64,000 nucleotides of DNA. It comes from Streptomyces hyderabadensis. Lineage in GTDB: Bacteria > Actinomycetota > Actinomycetes > Streptomycetales > Streptomycetaceae. The notes below the pieces were generated by a model that had not been told where the DNA came from, did not search any database, and was given only the letters and a program-made list of their open reading frames with translations. Within the stretch, counting starts at the first letter, position 1. Each line of letters begins with the position of its first letter. Positions 1-8,376 of the stretch are shown piece by piece. The translations under genes were made by a program, and so were the position numbers. The stretch covers positions 1-64,000 of the forward strand of contig NZ_JAIOJZ010000012.1 of assembly GCF_020404845.1 (NCBI RefSeq), in the 5' to 3' direction.

Positions 1-151
1 GCAGCGCGGACACGGCGAGCGGGGTCCGCCGTACCGGCGGCAGGGGCGGGGCCTCGGGCCGGGCCGACGAGGTGGGCGAGGGGGCGAACAGGGCCGCGGG
101 CGCGCGCGGCGGCGCGGCCGGGGACGACCCGGCCGGGGGTGCGGTGGTCAC
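1..151 (-). CDS. N-terminus of an unidentified protein, cut by the left edge
   Basis: A GTG at 149-151 is preceded by GGAG (160-163) with 8 nt spacing, a good Shine-Dalgarno arrangement, and the frame stays open to the window edge. The visible 50 residues start MTTAPPAGSS and are rich in Ala, Pro and Ser. They end in a short basic stretch (VRRTPLAVSAL) that could lead into a first membrane segment. No domain is visible, so the product cannot be named. The only support is the start context, the open frame and third-position GC; a shadow frame is not excluded. Confidence 0.45.
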   Translation of the reverse strand, partial: MTTAPPAGSSPAAPPRAPAALFAPSPTSSARPEAPPLPPVRRTPLAVSAL

Positions 152-343
152 GGAAGGATCTCCGGGGTGGTGTGCACGGGGACGGCGGGCGCTGGCGGAC
201 CGGCGGCGCGGGGAGCGCGGCCGGTCCGGGGCTCAGCGGCGACAGAGGCCGTCGTCGACGCACCACGCCGAGCACGCGAAGAGCGCGAGGCACAGCAGCG
301 GAGCCGATGCATACATGCGTACGAATATACGGAGGAGTGCCCT
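152..343. other. Intergenic region with an AT-rich island
   Basis: There is no convincing gene between the left-edge gene and the htpG terminator. The notable part is an AT-rich island at about 306-331 (GATGCATACATGCGTACG followed by AATATAC) in otherwise 75 percent GC DNA. Read on the minus strand it offers a TATATT-like -10 for the left-edge gene. No matching -35 stands out, so a promoter is only a guess. Confidence 0.3.
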
Positions 344-395
344 CCGGGTGCCACGCCGTCTCGCCATGCGGATGGCGGACGGCGTGGCGTCCCGG
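344..395 (-). terminator. Terminator downstream of htpG
   Basis: Nested inverted repeat: GCCACGCCGTC (350-360) pairs perfectly with GACGGCGTGGC (378-388). Inside it CGCCAT (362-367) pairs with ATGGCG (372-377) around a GCGG loop, and an outer CCGGG/CCCGG pair (344-348, 391-395) extends the stem. It begins about 30 nt after the htpG stop. Streptomyces terminators often lack a U-run, so a strong hairpin alone fits. Confidence 0.85.
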
Positions 396-422
396 TCTCT
401 GAGGGGGCCGAAGTCCGGCCGG

Positions 423-2345
423 TTACAGGGTGCGCTCCAGGCGGTCCGCCATCAGCTGCACGAACCGGGCCGGCTCCTTGGGCCGGCCGCCCTCGGCCAG
501 CACCGCGAGGGCGTGCAGCAGATCGGCGGTCTCGGTCAGCTCCGTGCGGTCCTGCCGGTCGGTCCAGGCCCGGTTCAGGGACTTCACCAGCTGGTGCTCC
601 GGGTTGAGTTCCAGGATCCGCTTGGCGCTGGGCACCTCCTGGCCCATCGCCCGGTACATGTTCTCCAGGGCGGGGGTCAGCTCACCCGCGTCGGAGACGA
701 CGCAGGCCGGAGAGACGGTGAGGCGGGAGGAGAGGCGGACCTCCTTGACGTCCTCGCCCAGGTGCTCGGTCATCCAGCCGAGCAGCCCGGCGTACTCCTC
801 GCCCTGCTTCTCCTTCTCGGCGTCGTTCTTGTCCTCCTCGCCGCCGGACAGGTCGATCTCGCCCTTGGCCACCGAGCGCAGCGCCTTGCCCTCGTACTCC
901 CCCACCGCGTCGACCCAGACCTCGTCGACGGCGTCGGTGAGCAGCAGGACCTCCACGCCCTTGGCCCGGAACGCCTCCATGTGCGGGGAGTTCTCGATGG
1001 CCTGCCGGGACTCGCCCGTCATGTAGTAGATGACGTCCTGCCCGTCCTTCATCCGCGCCACGTAGTCCTTGAGCGCGGTGGGCTCGTCGGCGTCGTGCGT
1101 GGAGGCGAAGGAGCAGGCGGCGAGGAGCGCGTCCCGGTTGTCGGAGTCGGTCACCAGGCCTTCCTTCAGCACCGCGCCGAACTCCCGCCAGAACGTGGCG
1201 TAGCGGTCCGGCGCGGAGGTCCTGAGGTCCTTGACCGTCGCGAGGACCTTCTTCGTCAGGCGGCGCTGGATCATGCGGATGTGGCGGTCCTGCTGGAGGA
1301 TCTCGCGCGAGACGTTGAGCGAGAGGTCCTGCGCGTCCACGACGCCCTTGACGAAGCGGAGGTAGGGCGGCAGCAGTTCCTCGCAGTCGTCCATGATGAA
1401 GACGCGCTTCACGTACAGCTGGACGCCGCGCTGGTAGCCCTGGGTGAACAGGTCGTGCGGGGCGTGCGAGGGCACGAAGAGCAGGGCCTGGTACTCGAAG
1501 GTGCCCTCCGCCTGGAGCCGGATCGTCTCCAGCGGGTCGCGCCAGTCGTGGGCGATGTGCTTGTAGAGCTCGTGGTACTCCTCGTCGGACACCTCGTCAC
1601 GCGGGCGCGCCCACAGGGCCTTCATGGAGTTGAGCGTCTCGGGCTCGGGCGCCTCGGCGCCGTCGCCGTCCTTGCCGTCGCCCGCCTTGCCCGGCTCCGG
1701 CAGCAGGCGGACCGGCCAGGTGATGAAGTCCGAGTACCGCTTGACGATCTCCTTGATCTTCCACGCGGAGGTGTAGTCGTGCAGCTGGTTCTCGGAGTCG
1801 GCGGGCTTGAGGTGCAGGGTGACCGCGGTGCCCTGGGGGGCCTCGCCGATCCGCTCCAGGGTGTACGTGCCCTCGCCGCGCGAGGTCCACCGGGTGCCCT
1901 CGGTCTCGCCGGCGCGCCGGGTGACGAGCGTGACCTCGTCCGCCACCATGAAGCCGGAGTAGAAGCCGACGCCGAACTGGCCGATGAGCCCGTCGGCCCC
2001 GGCCGCGTCCTTGGCCTCGCGCAGCTCCTGGAGGAACTGGGCGGTGCCCGAGTTGGCGATCGTGCCGATCAGCCGGGTGACCTCGTCGTAGGACATCCCG
2101 ATGCCGTTGTCCCGCACGGTCAGGGTGCGGGCGTCCTTGTCGATCTCCAGCTCGATGTGCAGGTCGCTCACGTCGGCGTCGGGGGCGTCGTCGCGCAGGG
2201 TGGCGAGGCGCAGCTTGTCCAGCGCGTCGGAGGCGTTGGAGACGAGCTCGCGCAGGAAGACATCCTTGTTCGAGTAGACGGAGTGAATCATCAGCTGAAG
2301 CAGCTGACGCGCCTCTACCTGGAACTCAAACGTTTCGGTCGTCAT
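423..2345 (-). CDS. htpG: Molecular chaperone HtpG (Hsp90 family)
   Basis: Cytosolic ATP-dependent chaperone, 640 residues, the usual bacterial length. The N-terminal GHKL ATPase domain shows [15 protein letters not shown] (about 32-46, Mg-chelating Asn), DNGIGM (79-84), and the lid/glycine motif [11 protein letters not shown] (122-132). The middle domain carries the Hsp90 signature NVSREILQQ, with a C-terminal dimerisation domain after about residue 500. I chose the ATG at 2345 because the protein then begins [16 protein letters not shown] like other HtpGs; an in-frame ATG six codons upstream exists but is less likely. It is monocistronic with a strong terminator downstream. I saw no CIRCE or HAIR heat-shock element upstream. 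Confidence 0.97.
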
Positions 2346-2350
2346 GGCTG

Positions 2351-2389
2351 GTGAGTACCTCACTGGTCCACAGAGTCGTCTGCACTGGT
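2351..2389. promoter_or_regulatory. Repeats just upstream of htpG, possible operator
   Basis: CACTGGT occurs at 2361-2367 and again at 2383-2389, 22 bp start to start (two helical turns). GTGAG-tac-CTCAC (2351-2363) is an inverted repeat touching the first copy. They lie 6-44 bp upstream of the htpG ATG. No known heat-shock repressor box is recognisable, so a regulator-binding role is inference only. Confidence 0.3.
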
Positions 2390-2430
2390 GGGGGAAACTC
2401 TAGAACAGCCCGGGCGGCCGTCGGTGCCGG

Positions 2431-2967
2431 TCAGGCGACCTCCGTGCCCGTCTCCCTCGCCCAGTCCGTCAGCGCCTCCGGCGGATTCAGCCGCCGCGTC
2501 CGCTCCTCGTCGCCCTCCTCGGAGGGCACCTCGACGGTGACGACGACGCGGTGCCGGTCGGCTCCGGTGCCGAAGACGCCCTCGGCGTCCAGCCGGGCCA
2601 CGGCCGTCTCCATCGCCCGCAGGCGCAGCTCGAACTCCGCGTCCGCCTCGTCGTCCGGCAGGTCGAAGAGGTCGCCCCGGGCCTCGAACAGGGGCCGGAC
2701 CGGTTCCAGGTGCTCCTCGCCGTAGCAGCAGAACGGGGAGTCGGCGTACGACCACTTGATGTCGAGCGGCGCGCATCCCTGCCGCTCCGACTCGGCGGCC
2801 AGGGCCTCGACCGACCAGGCGGACAGCGCGGGCCCGTAGCCCTCCCCGGACGTCACCAACGTGCAGTAGTAGAACCGGTGGCCGGGGTGGGCGCGGAACA
2901 GGTCGAGCAGCGCCGCGCGGGCCGCCCGGTGGACGGCGTCGGCCAGTTCGGACTCGGTGGGCTGCAC
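2431..2967 (-). CDS. DUF4303 family protein
   Basis: 178-residue cytosolic protein. The pattern HRFYYCTLVTSGEGYGPALS (about 26-45), followed by a conserved stretch with WSY and later FDLPDDEADAEF, matches the DUF4303 family. That family belongs to a superfamily including contact-dependent toxin immunity proteins, although most members have no assigned function. The start is GTG 2967 with GGAGG four bases upstream. It lies upstream of htpG on the same strand, about 85 bp away, with its own start signals. No toxin gene is adjacent, so an immunity role is not supported here. Confidence 0.8.
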   Translation of the reverse strand: MQPTESELADAVHRAARAALLDLFRAHPGHRFYYCTLVTSGEGYGPALSAWSVEALAAESERQGCAPLDIKWSYADSPFCCYGEEHLEPVRPLFEARGDLFDLPDDEADAEFELRLRAMETAVARLDAEGVFGTGADRHRVVVTVEVPSEEGDEERTRRLNPPEALTDWARETGTEVA

Positions 2968-3025
2968 GGGGCCTCCGGGGCGGGCGGACGGGATGTACGA
3001 GGCTCGGGAAGCCTAGCGACAGCGT

Positions 3026-4009
3026 CTAGCCGTGCAGCGACCGGTACGCCGCGACCGCCCCCGGGTGCAGCGGCACGCCGCCGGTGCCGATGAGGCTGCG
3101 GACGTCGAGGAACTGGGCCCCGACGGCGTGGTCGGGCACGAACGCGGGGGCGCGCCGGACCAGGAGGCGGGTGAGGATGCCGGCCACGGCGGGGTCCAGG
3201 TCGGGGCGGCACACCAGCAGGTTGGAGACGCCGATGGTCGCGACACCGGCCGAGGCGCGGTACGCGCTCTGCGGCAGGGACACCTCCTCCAGTCCCGAGG
3301 CGGCCCTGCCGTCCCGGCCGCCGGCGAGCCCGGGCAGGAGGCCGGCCAGCGGCAGGAAGCGCAGCCCGGGGTCGCGGTCCAGGTCGGAGAGGGTGGGCAG
3401 CGGCACGCCGCCCGCGACCAGCAGCCCGACGACGGAGCCCGCCCGCAGGGCCGCCGCCGCGTCGGCCAGGCGCAGGTGCCGTACCGGGACGCCGGTGCCG
3501 GGTGTCAGCCCGGCGGCGCCGAGCAGCCGGGCGCCGAGGTGAGCCGCGCCGGAGCCGACGGCGCCGAGCGAGACGGGGTGTCCGGCCAGGTCGGCCACAC
3601 TGCGCACGGGGGCGTCGGCGCGCACGGCGAACTGGAGGTAGGTCTCGTAGACCCGGCCGATCGCCCTCAGGGGCACGGGGCGCGGGAAGAGCCCGGTGCC
3701 CTGGGCGGCGCGGGCCGTGTCGGTGAGGACGAGGCCGAGGTCGGCCTCGCCGTCGCGGAGCAGCTCGATGTTGGTGATGCTCCCGGCGGTGGTCCGCACG
3801 CGGCAGCGCAGCCCGGGGTGGGCGGCCTCCACCTGCTCGGCGAGGAGCCGCCCGAACGCGGCGTAGAAGGCGGTCGGCTCACCGGTGGCCAGTCGCAGCA
3901 GCCCGCCCGGTTCGGCACGCCCGTGCGCGAGGTCACCGGTGAGCACCCCGCCGAGGACGCCCGCGGCGCCGGCCCCGAACGCGGCCCGCAGGACCGTGCG
4001 CCGCCTCAC
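3026..4009 (-). CDS. TAXI family TRAP-type solute-binding protein
   Basis: 327-residue exported ligand-binding protein. The N-terminus RRRTVLRAAFGAGAAGVLGG resembles a Tat signal (twin Arg then hydrophobic). The mature part shows TAXI features: LRLATGEPTAFYAAFGRLLAEQ, then AGSITNIELLRDGEADLGLV, then DLAGHPVSLGAVGSG. Such proteins normally feed a TRAP permease, but no DctQ/DctM genes are here. Its GTG start overlaps the sensor kinase stop by four bases (GTGA), so the two are translationally coupled. This suggests the binding protein works with the kinase as an extracytoplasmic ligand sensor, by analogy with BctC-type systems. The ligand may be an aromatic-derived tri- or dicarboxylate given the divergent ligJ/ligI genes (inference). 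Confidence 0.88.
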   Translation of the reverse strand: MRRRTVLRAAFGAGAAGVLGGVLTGDLAHGRAEPGGLLRLATGEPTAFYAAFGRLLAEQVEAAHPGLRCRVRTTAGSITNIELLRDGEADLGLVLTDTARAAQGTGLFPRPVPLRAIGRVYETYLQFAVRADAPVRSVADLAGHPVSLGAVGSGAAHLGARLLGAAGLTPGTGVPVRHLRLADAAAALRAGSVVGLLVAGGVPLPTLSDLDRDPGLRFLPLAGLLPGLAGGRDGRAASGLEEVSLPQSAYRASAGVATIGVSNLLVCRPDLDPAVAGILTRLLVRRAPAFVPDHAVGAQFLDVRSLIGTGGVPLHPGAVAAYRSLHG

Positions 4010-5454
4010 CGGGCCCCTCCTTCGGCTCCCGCGGTATGCGCGCGGGGCACGATCGCGCGGGTCCGCAGGCCGCGGGGGTGCGCGGGGACCAGTTCGAGGC
4101 GGCCGCCGCGGCCGGTCAGGAGTTGTTCGGCGATGGCGAGGCCCAGGCCCGTGCCGGATGTCCCGGCCTGCCGGGCCGAGCGCCAGAACCGGGTGGCGGC
4201 CCGGTCGATCTCCTCCGCCCGCAGCCCGGGGCCGTCGTCGGTGACGGTGACGACGGCGTACCGGCCCTCGGCGGCGCAGCGCAGCCGGACACGGGCGCCG
4301 CCGCCCGCGTACTTGATCGCGTTGTCCAGCAGGATGTCCGTCACCTGGGCCAGCTCGCGCTCGGTACAGGCGGCCGGGACCGGCCCGGCCGCCTCGGCGG
4401 TGAGCCGGACCGCGGCGCGGCGCGCGACCGGTTCCCACAGGCGGTGCCGGCCCAGCGTGACCTCGGCGGCGTCGCAGTGGGCGCCCGGGTCGTCGGTGAC
4501 CGCGAGTTCCCCGGCCCGGTGCTCGGCGGCGGCGAGGGCCAGGATGTCGTCGAGCAGCGTCTCCAGCCGGTCGAGTTCGGTGTTGACCCCGGCGTAGGTG
4601 CGCTCGCCCGTGGGCCGCAGGTGGGTCTGGAGGGCGTCCACCCGCAGCCGCAGGGCCGCCATGGGGTTGCGCATCTGGTGGGAGGTGTCGGCGACCAGCC
4701 GGCGCTGCTGTTCCAGTGCGGCGGTGACGGTGCGGGCCATGCGGTTGAAGCCGGTGGCCAGCTGACGCAGCTCGGGCGGTCCGCCGACGGAGACGGAGCC
4801 GCGCTGTCCCGGCGGGCCGCCGGGCAGGGTGTGCTCGGGCGGGAGCCCCGCCGCCAGCTCTCCGACCGCACGGTCGAGCCGGCGCAGCGGGCTGACCACC
4901 CACCGGGTCGCCGCCCGGGCCAGCACGGTGCAGGCGAGGGCGACCAGCGCGGTGCCGGCCAGCACGGCGGCCCAGCGCCGGGCGATGTCCCCGGCGGCCG
5001 CGTCGACGTCGGCGCGCAGCACCACGGCGCCGGAGACCTGGGTGCCGGTGCCCGCCGGGGTCGCGAACAGGCGGTGCCCGCGGGACCAGGGACGCAGAGC
5101 GCCGCGCGGGTGCGTGCTCTGGTTGCGCAGGGCCGCGTCGACCAGCCGGGCGACGGCGGGGTCGGCGGCCCGCATGCCGCCGGTCTGCACGACGGGGTGG
5201 CCGCGGGTGTCGGTGACGACGAGGGGTTCGCCGTAGAGCTGGGTGTAGCGCCGGGCCTCGGCGGCGATCGCCGAGGTGTCGCCGTTGGCGGCCGCCCGGT
5301 CCATGAGGGACGCGAAGCGGTCCAGGTCGGAGCTGCGGGCGAGGACCAGCTGCTGGGTGCGGTCGGAGGCGGTGAACAGCAGCAGCGGGACGGCGAAGGC
5401 GGCCACCGCCAGCACCCCGAACAGCAGCAGCACGGTCTGTACCCGGGTGCGCAC
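4006..5454 (-). CDS. Two-component sensor histidine kinase
   Basis: 482 residues, membrane-bound. TM1 lies at about 6-28, an extracytoplasmic loop of about 135 residues follows, and TM2 (WAAVLAGTALVALACTVLARA) leads into HAMP (RWVVSPLRRLDRAVGEL). The H-box is VADTSHQMRNPMAALRLRV, the N-box LLDNAIKYAGG, and the G-boxes DDGPGL and GTGLGLAIAEQLL, so it is catalytically complete. The start is GTG 5454, ten bases after the response-regulator stop. The 3' end overlaps the TAXI gene. Phosphotransfer to the upstream response regulator is expected, with the TAXI protein as plausible periplasmic co-sensor. Confidence 0.93.
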   Translation of the reverse strand: MRTRVQTVLLLFGVLAVAAFAVPLLLFTASDRTQQLVLARSSDLDRFASLMDRAAANGDTSAIAAEARRYTQLYGEPLVVTDTRGHPVVQTGGMRAADPAVARLVDAALRNQSTHPRGALRPWSRGHRLFATPAGTGTQVSGAVVLRADVDAAAGDIARRWAAVLAGTALVALACTVLARAATRWVVSPLRRLDRAVGELAAGLPPEHTLPGGPPGQRGSVSVGGPPELRQLATGFNRMARTVTAALEQQRRLVADTSHQMRNPMAALRLRVDALQTHLRPTGERTYAGVNTELDRLETLLDDILALAAAEHRAGELAVTDDPGAHCDAAEVTLGRHRLWEPVARRAAVRLTAEAAGPVPAACTERELAQVTDILLDNAIKYAGGGARVRLRCAAEGRYAVVTVTDDGPGLRAEEIDRAATRFWRSARQAGTSGTGLGLAIAEQLLTGRGGRLELVPAHPRGLRTRAIVPRAHTAGAEGGAR

Positions 5455-5464
5455 GCGCCGGTCC

Positions 5465-6127
5465 TCAGTCGCCGAGCCGGAAGCCGAAGCCCCGGATCGT
5501 GGTGAGCAGCTCCGGGCGGCCCAGCTTCGCCCGCAACTGGGTGAGGTGCACGTCCAGGGAGCGGGACACGGCGTGGTAGGCGTCGCCCCACACCTCGTCG
5601 AGGACCTGTTCGCGGCTGACCGCCGTCCCGGCCCGGCGGGCCAGCACGGCCAGGACGTCGAACTCCTTGGTGGTCAGCTCCACCTCGGTCCCGTCGACGC
5701 GGACCTGCCGCGCGTCGAGGGCGATCTCCACGTCGCCCACCCGCACGGTCCGGGCGGTGCGCGGCGCCCGGGCGGCGGCGGTGCGCCGGGTGACGGCCTC
5801 GATGCGGGCCAGCAGCTCGGTCAGCCGCACCGGCTTGACGAGGTAGTCGTCGGCGCCGAGCCGCAGGCCGCGCACCACCGAGCGCTCGTCGCCGCGCGCG
5901 GTCAGCACCAGCACGGACAGGTCGCTGACCGCCCGCAGCCTGCGCAGCACCTCCAGGCCGTCCACGTCGGGCAGGCCGAGGTCGAGGAGGAGCAGGTCCG
6001 AGCTGCGGTGGTAGGTCAGCACGTCCCTGCCTCGGGTGACCCGCCGGGTGACGTGGCCGTGGTCGTACAGGACCTCCACGAGCGCTCCGGCGACTCCGTC
6101 GTCGTCCTCGGCCAGCAGTATCTGCAT
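5465..6127 (-). CDS. OmpR/PhoB family response regulator
   Basis: 220 residues. The receiver domain has the acidic pocket EDDD (8-11), phospho-acceptor Asp in LLLDLGLPDVDG, Thr in LVLTARG, and Lys in YLVKPV. The C-terminal winged helix (about 125-220) has LTTKEFDVLAVLARRAG and SLDVHLTQLRAKLG. The ATG at 6127 follows GGAGG at a usable distance; longer upstream readings run antisense through ligJ and are rejected. First gene of a regulator-kinase-TAXI operon, divergent from ligJ across 237 bp. It is a good candidate to control that aromatic catabolic operon. Confidence 0.93.
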   Translation of the reverse strand: MQILLAEDDDGVAGALVEVLYDHGHVTRRVTRGRDVLTYHRSSDLLLLDLGLPDVDGLEVLRRLRAVSDLSVLVLTARGDERSVVRGLRLGADDYLVKPVRLTELLARIEAVTRRTAAARAPRTARTVRVGDVEIALDARQVRVDGTEVELTTKEFDVLAVLARRAGTAVSREQVLDEVWGDAYHAVSRSLDVHLTQLRAKLGRPELLTTIRGFGFRLGD

Positions 6128-6254
6128 CCTGCCGCCTCCCTCCCCGGTCGCAGCAGCCAGGTCGGAATGCCTGCGTCCGGATGTCTGCGTCCGAATGTAG
6201 ACCACGCTCGGCGGCACGTTGCGCCTGGTCCGCAGGGTGGACGGTCGGGGCGAC

Positions 6255-6269
6255 CCCCTTGTTAAGGGG
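6255..6269. promoter_or_regulatory. Palindrome in the regulator/ligJ intergenic region
   Basis: CCCCTT-gtt-AAGGGG is a perfect 6-bp inverted repeat in the 237-bp divergent region, about 95 bp before the ligJ ATG. It is followed by an AT-richer GGTTAGTTCT. It could be a binding site for the adjacent response regulator or for a separate aromatic-responsive repressor. No function can be read from it directly. Confidence 0.4.
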
Positions 6270-6364
6270 AGGTTAGTTCTGTGTCCGGACGTCTCCCGGC
6301 CGCCCGGCGGCCGCGGAGAGGCTGCCGCGGTCGACGACGACCCGATCCCGGAGGACGCAGCCCC

Positions 6365-7390
6365 ATGATCATCGACTGTCACGGTCACTACACCACGGCA
6401 CCGCCGGCCCTGGCCGCCTGGCGGGAGCGGCAGACCGCGGCCCTGACCGGCCCCGCGGCGCCGCCCTCGCCCGCCGACCTGCGGATCAGTGACGACGAAC
6501 TGCGCGAGAGCGTCGAGCCGAACCAGCTGCGGATGATGGACGAGCGCGGCATCGACGTGACCGTCTTCTCGCCCCGGGCGTCGTTCATGGCGCACCACGT
6601 GGGTGACTTCCGCACCTCGGCCGCGTGGGCGGCGCTCTGCAACGAGCTGTGCCACCGCGTCGCCGGGCTCTACCCCGAGCGTTTCGTCCCGGCCGCGATG
6701 CTGCCGCAGTCGCCGGGTGTCGATCCGGCCACCTGCGTCCCGGAGCTGACGCGCTGCGTCGAGGAGTACGGCGCGGTCGCGGTGAACCTCAACCCCGACC
6801 CCTCGGGCGGCCACTGGACCGCTCCCCCGCTCACCGACCGCTCCTGGTACCCGCTCTACGAGAAGCTGGTCGAGTACGACGTGCCGGCCATGGTCCATGT
6901 CAGCACGAGCGTCAACCCGGCCTTCCACACCACCGGCGCGCACTACCTCAACGCCGACACCACCGCCTTCATGCAGCTGGTGCAGGGAGACCTGTTCGCG
7001 GACTTCCCCACCCTGCGGCTGGTGCTCCCGCACGGCGGCGGGGCGGTGCCGTACCACTGGGGCCGGTTCCGCGGTCTGGCCATGGCGCTGGGCAAACCGC
7101 CGCTGGAGGAGCACGTCCTCGGCAACGTCTTCTTCGACACCTGCGTGTACCACCAGTCCGGCATCGATCTGCTGCTCGACGTGGTCCCGGCCCGCAACGT
7201 GCTGTTCGCCTCCGAGATGATCGGCGCGGTGCGGGACGTCGACCCGTGCACGGGCCACCACTTCGACGACACCCGGCGCTACGTCGAGGCGTCCGCCCTG
7301 TCCGCGGAGCAGGTCGCCGCCGTGCAGGAGCACAACGCGCGAGCGGTGTACCCGCGTCTGGACGCGCTGCTGAAGCGACAGGGGCGCTGA
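6365..7390 (+). CDS. ligJ: 4-oxalomesaconate hydratase (LigJ-type amidohydrolase)
   Basis: 341 residues, metal-dependent TIM-barrel amidohydrolase superfamily. The N-terminal metal motif is IIDCHGHYTTAP (His6, His8). Further ligands are likely in VHVSTSVNPAFHTTGAHYL and LVLPHGGGAVPYHWGR, with the closing Glu/Asp in FASEMIGAV. The start matches LigJ proteins. LigJ converts 4-oxalomesaconate to 4-carboxy-4-hydroxy-2-oxoadipate in the protocatechuate 4,5-cleavage pathway. ATG 6365 follows GGAGG at about 9 nt. One base separates it from ligI, which makes its substrate, so the pair is functionally coherent. No aldolase (LigK) or ring-cleavage gene is present in the window. Confidence 0.88.
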   Translation: MIIDCHGHYTTAPPALAAWRERQTAALTGPAAPPSPADLRISDDELRESVEPNQLRMMDERGIDVTVFSPRASFMAHHVGDFRTSAAWAALCNELCHRVAGLYPERFVPAAMLPQSPGVDPATCVPELTRCVEEYGAVAVNLNPDPSGGHWTAPPLTDRSWYPLYEKLVEYDVPAMVHVSTSVNPAFHTTGAHYLNADTTAFMQLVQGDLFADFPTLRLVLPHGGGAVPYHWGRFRGLAMALGKPPLEEHVLGNVFFDTCVYHQSGIDLLLDVVPARNVLFASEMIGAVRDVDPCTGHHFDDTRRYVEASALSAEQVAAVQEHNARAVYPRLDALLKRQGR

Positions 7391-7391
7391 C

Positions 7392-8309
7392 ATGACGACC
7401 CTGGCTCCCAAGACCCCCGGCTGGCTCGACTGGCACCCGGCCCCGTCCGGGCCCTCCTTCCGGCTGCCGCCCGGCACCGCCGACGCCCACTGCCACGTCT
7501 TCGGTCCGCAGGCCCGGTTCCCGTTCGCCCCGGAGCGCAAGTACACGCCCTGCGACGCGGGCAAGGACCAGCTCTTCGCCCTCCGCGACCACCTCGGCGT
7601 CGACCGTCAGGTGATCGTGCAGGCCACCTGCCACGGTGCCGACAACAGCGCCATGCTCGACGCGGTGCGGGCGAGCGGCGGTCGGGCGCGCGGTGTCGCG
7701 ACCGTCCGGCCGGACGTCACCGACGCCGAGCTGCGGTCGCTGGACGCGGCGGGGGTGCGCGGGGTGCGGTTCAACTTCGTGCGCCGGCTGGTCGACGCGT
7801 CGCCCAAGGACGCCCTGCGTACGATCGCGCGGCGGATCGCCCCGCTCGGCTGGCACGTCGTGCTCTACTTCGAGAGCGCCGACCTGCCCGAACTGGCGGA
7901 CTTCTTCACCTCCTTGCCCACCCCGCTGGTCGTGGACCACATGGGGCGCCCGGACGTCACGCAGCCCGTGGACGGCCCCGAGTTCTCCCGTTTCCTGCGC
8001 TTCGCCGACCGGGCCGACGTGTGGGTCAAGGTCTCCTGCCCCGAGCGGCTGAGCGTGACCGGTCCCGCCGCGCTGGACGGGGAGCGCGAGCCCTACGCCG
8101 ATGTCCTGCCCTTCTCCCGCCGCGTCGTCGAGGAGTTCGGCGACCGCGTGCTGTGGGGCACCGACTGGCCGCATCCCAACCTCACCGACCACATGCCCGA
8201 CGACGGTCTCCTCGTCGACCACGTACGGCGGATCGCCGTGACCGAGGAGCAGCAACGCCGGCTGCTGGTGGACAACCCGGCCCGCCTGTACTGGCCCGGC
8301 GACCGGTGA
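7392..8309 (+). CDS. ligI: 2-pyrone-4,6-dicarboxylate lactonase (LigI)
   Basis: 305 residues, amidohydrolase superfamily. PPGTADAHCHVFGPQARFPF (about 27-46) carries His33 and His35. It continues with QVIVQATCHGADNSAMLDA, GVRGVRFNFVRRLVD, LVVDHMGRPD and the terminal motif WGTDWPHPNLTDHMPDDGL with the catalytic Asp. These blocks are those of LigI. It hydrolyses 2-pyrone-4,6-dicarboxylate to 4-oxalomesaconate. It starts one base after the ligJ stop and runs toward the MFS gene. A generic amidohydrolase-2 annotation is the only real alternative. Confidence 0.9.
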   Translation: MTTLAPKTPGWLDWHPAPSGPSFRLPPGTADAHCHVFGPQARFPFAPERKYTPCDAGKDQLFALRDHLGVDRQVIVQATCHGADNSAMLDAVRASGGRARGVATVRPDVTDAELRSLDAAGVRGVRFNFVRRLVDASPKDALRTIARRIAPLGWHVVLYFESADLPELADFFTSLPTPLVVDHMGRPDVTQPVDGPEFSRFLRFADRADVWVKVSCPERLSVTGPAALDGEREPYADVLPFSRRVVEEFGDRVLWGTDWPHPNLTDHMPDDGLLVDHVRRIAVTEEQQRRLLVDNPARLYWPGDR

Positions 8310-8376
8310 GCCGCTCCCCCTCCCGGCCGTCCCCGTGGCCGTCGCCGTCCCCGATCCCCGCGACAAGGACCCCGTC

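Noticed and set aside
72..2354. Long plus-strand open frame of 760 codons opposite htpG
   Set aside because: Antisense shadow of a GC-rich gene; composition is typical of such shadows and htpG on the other strand is unambiguous.
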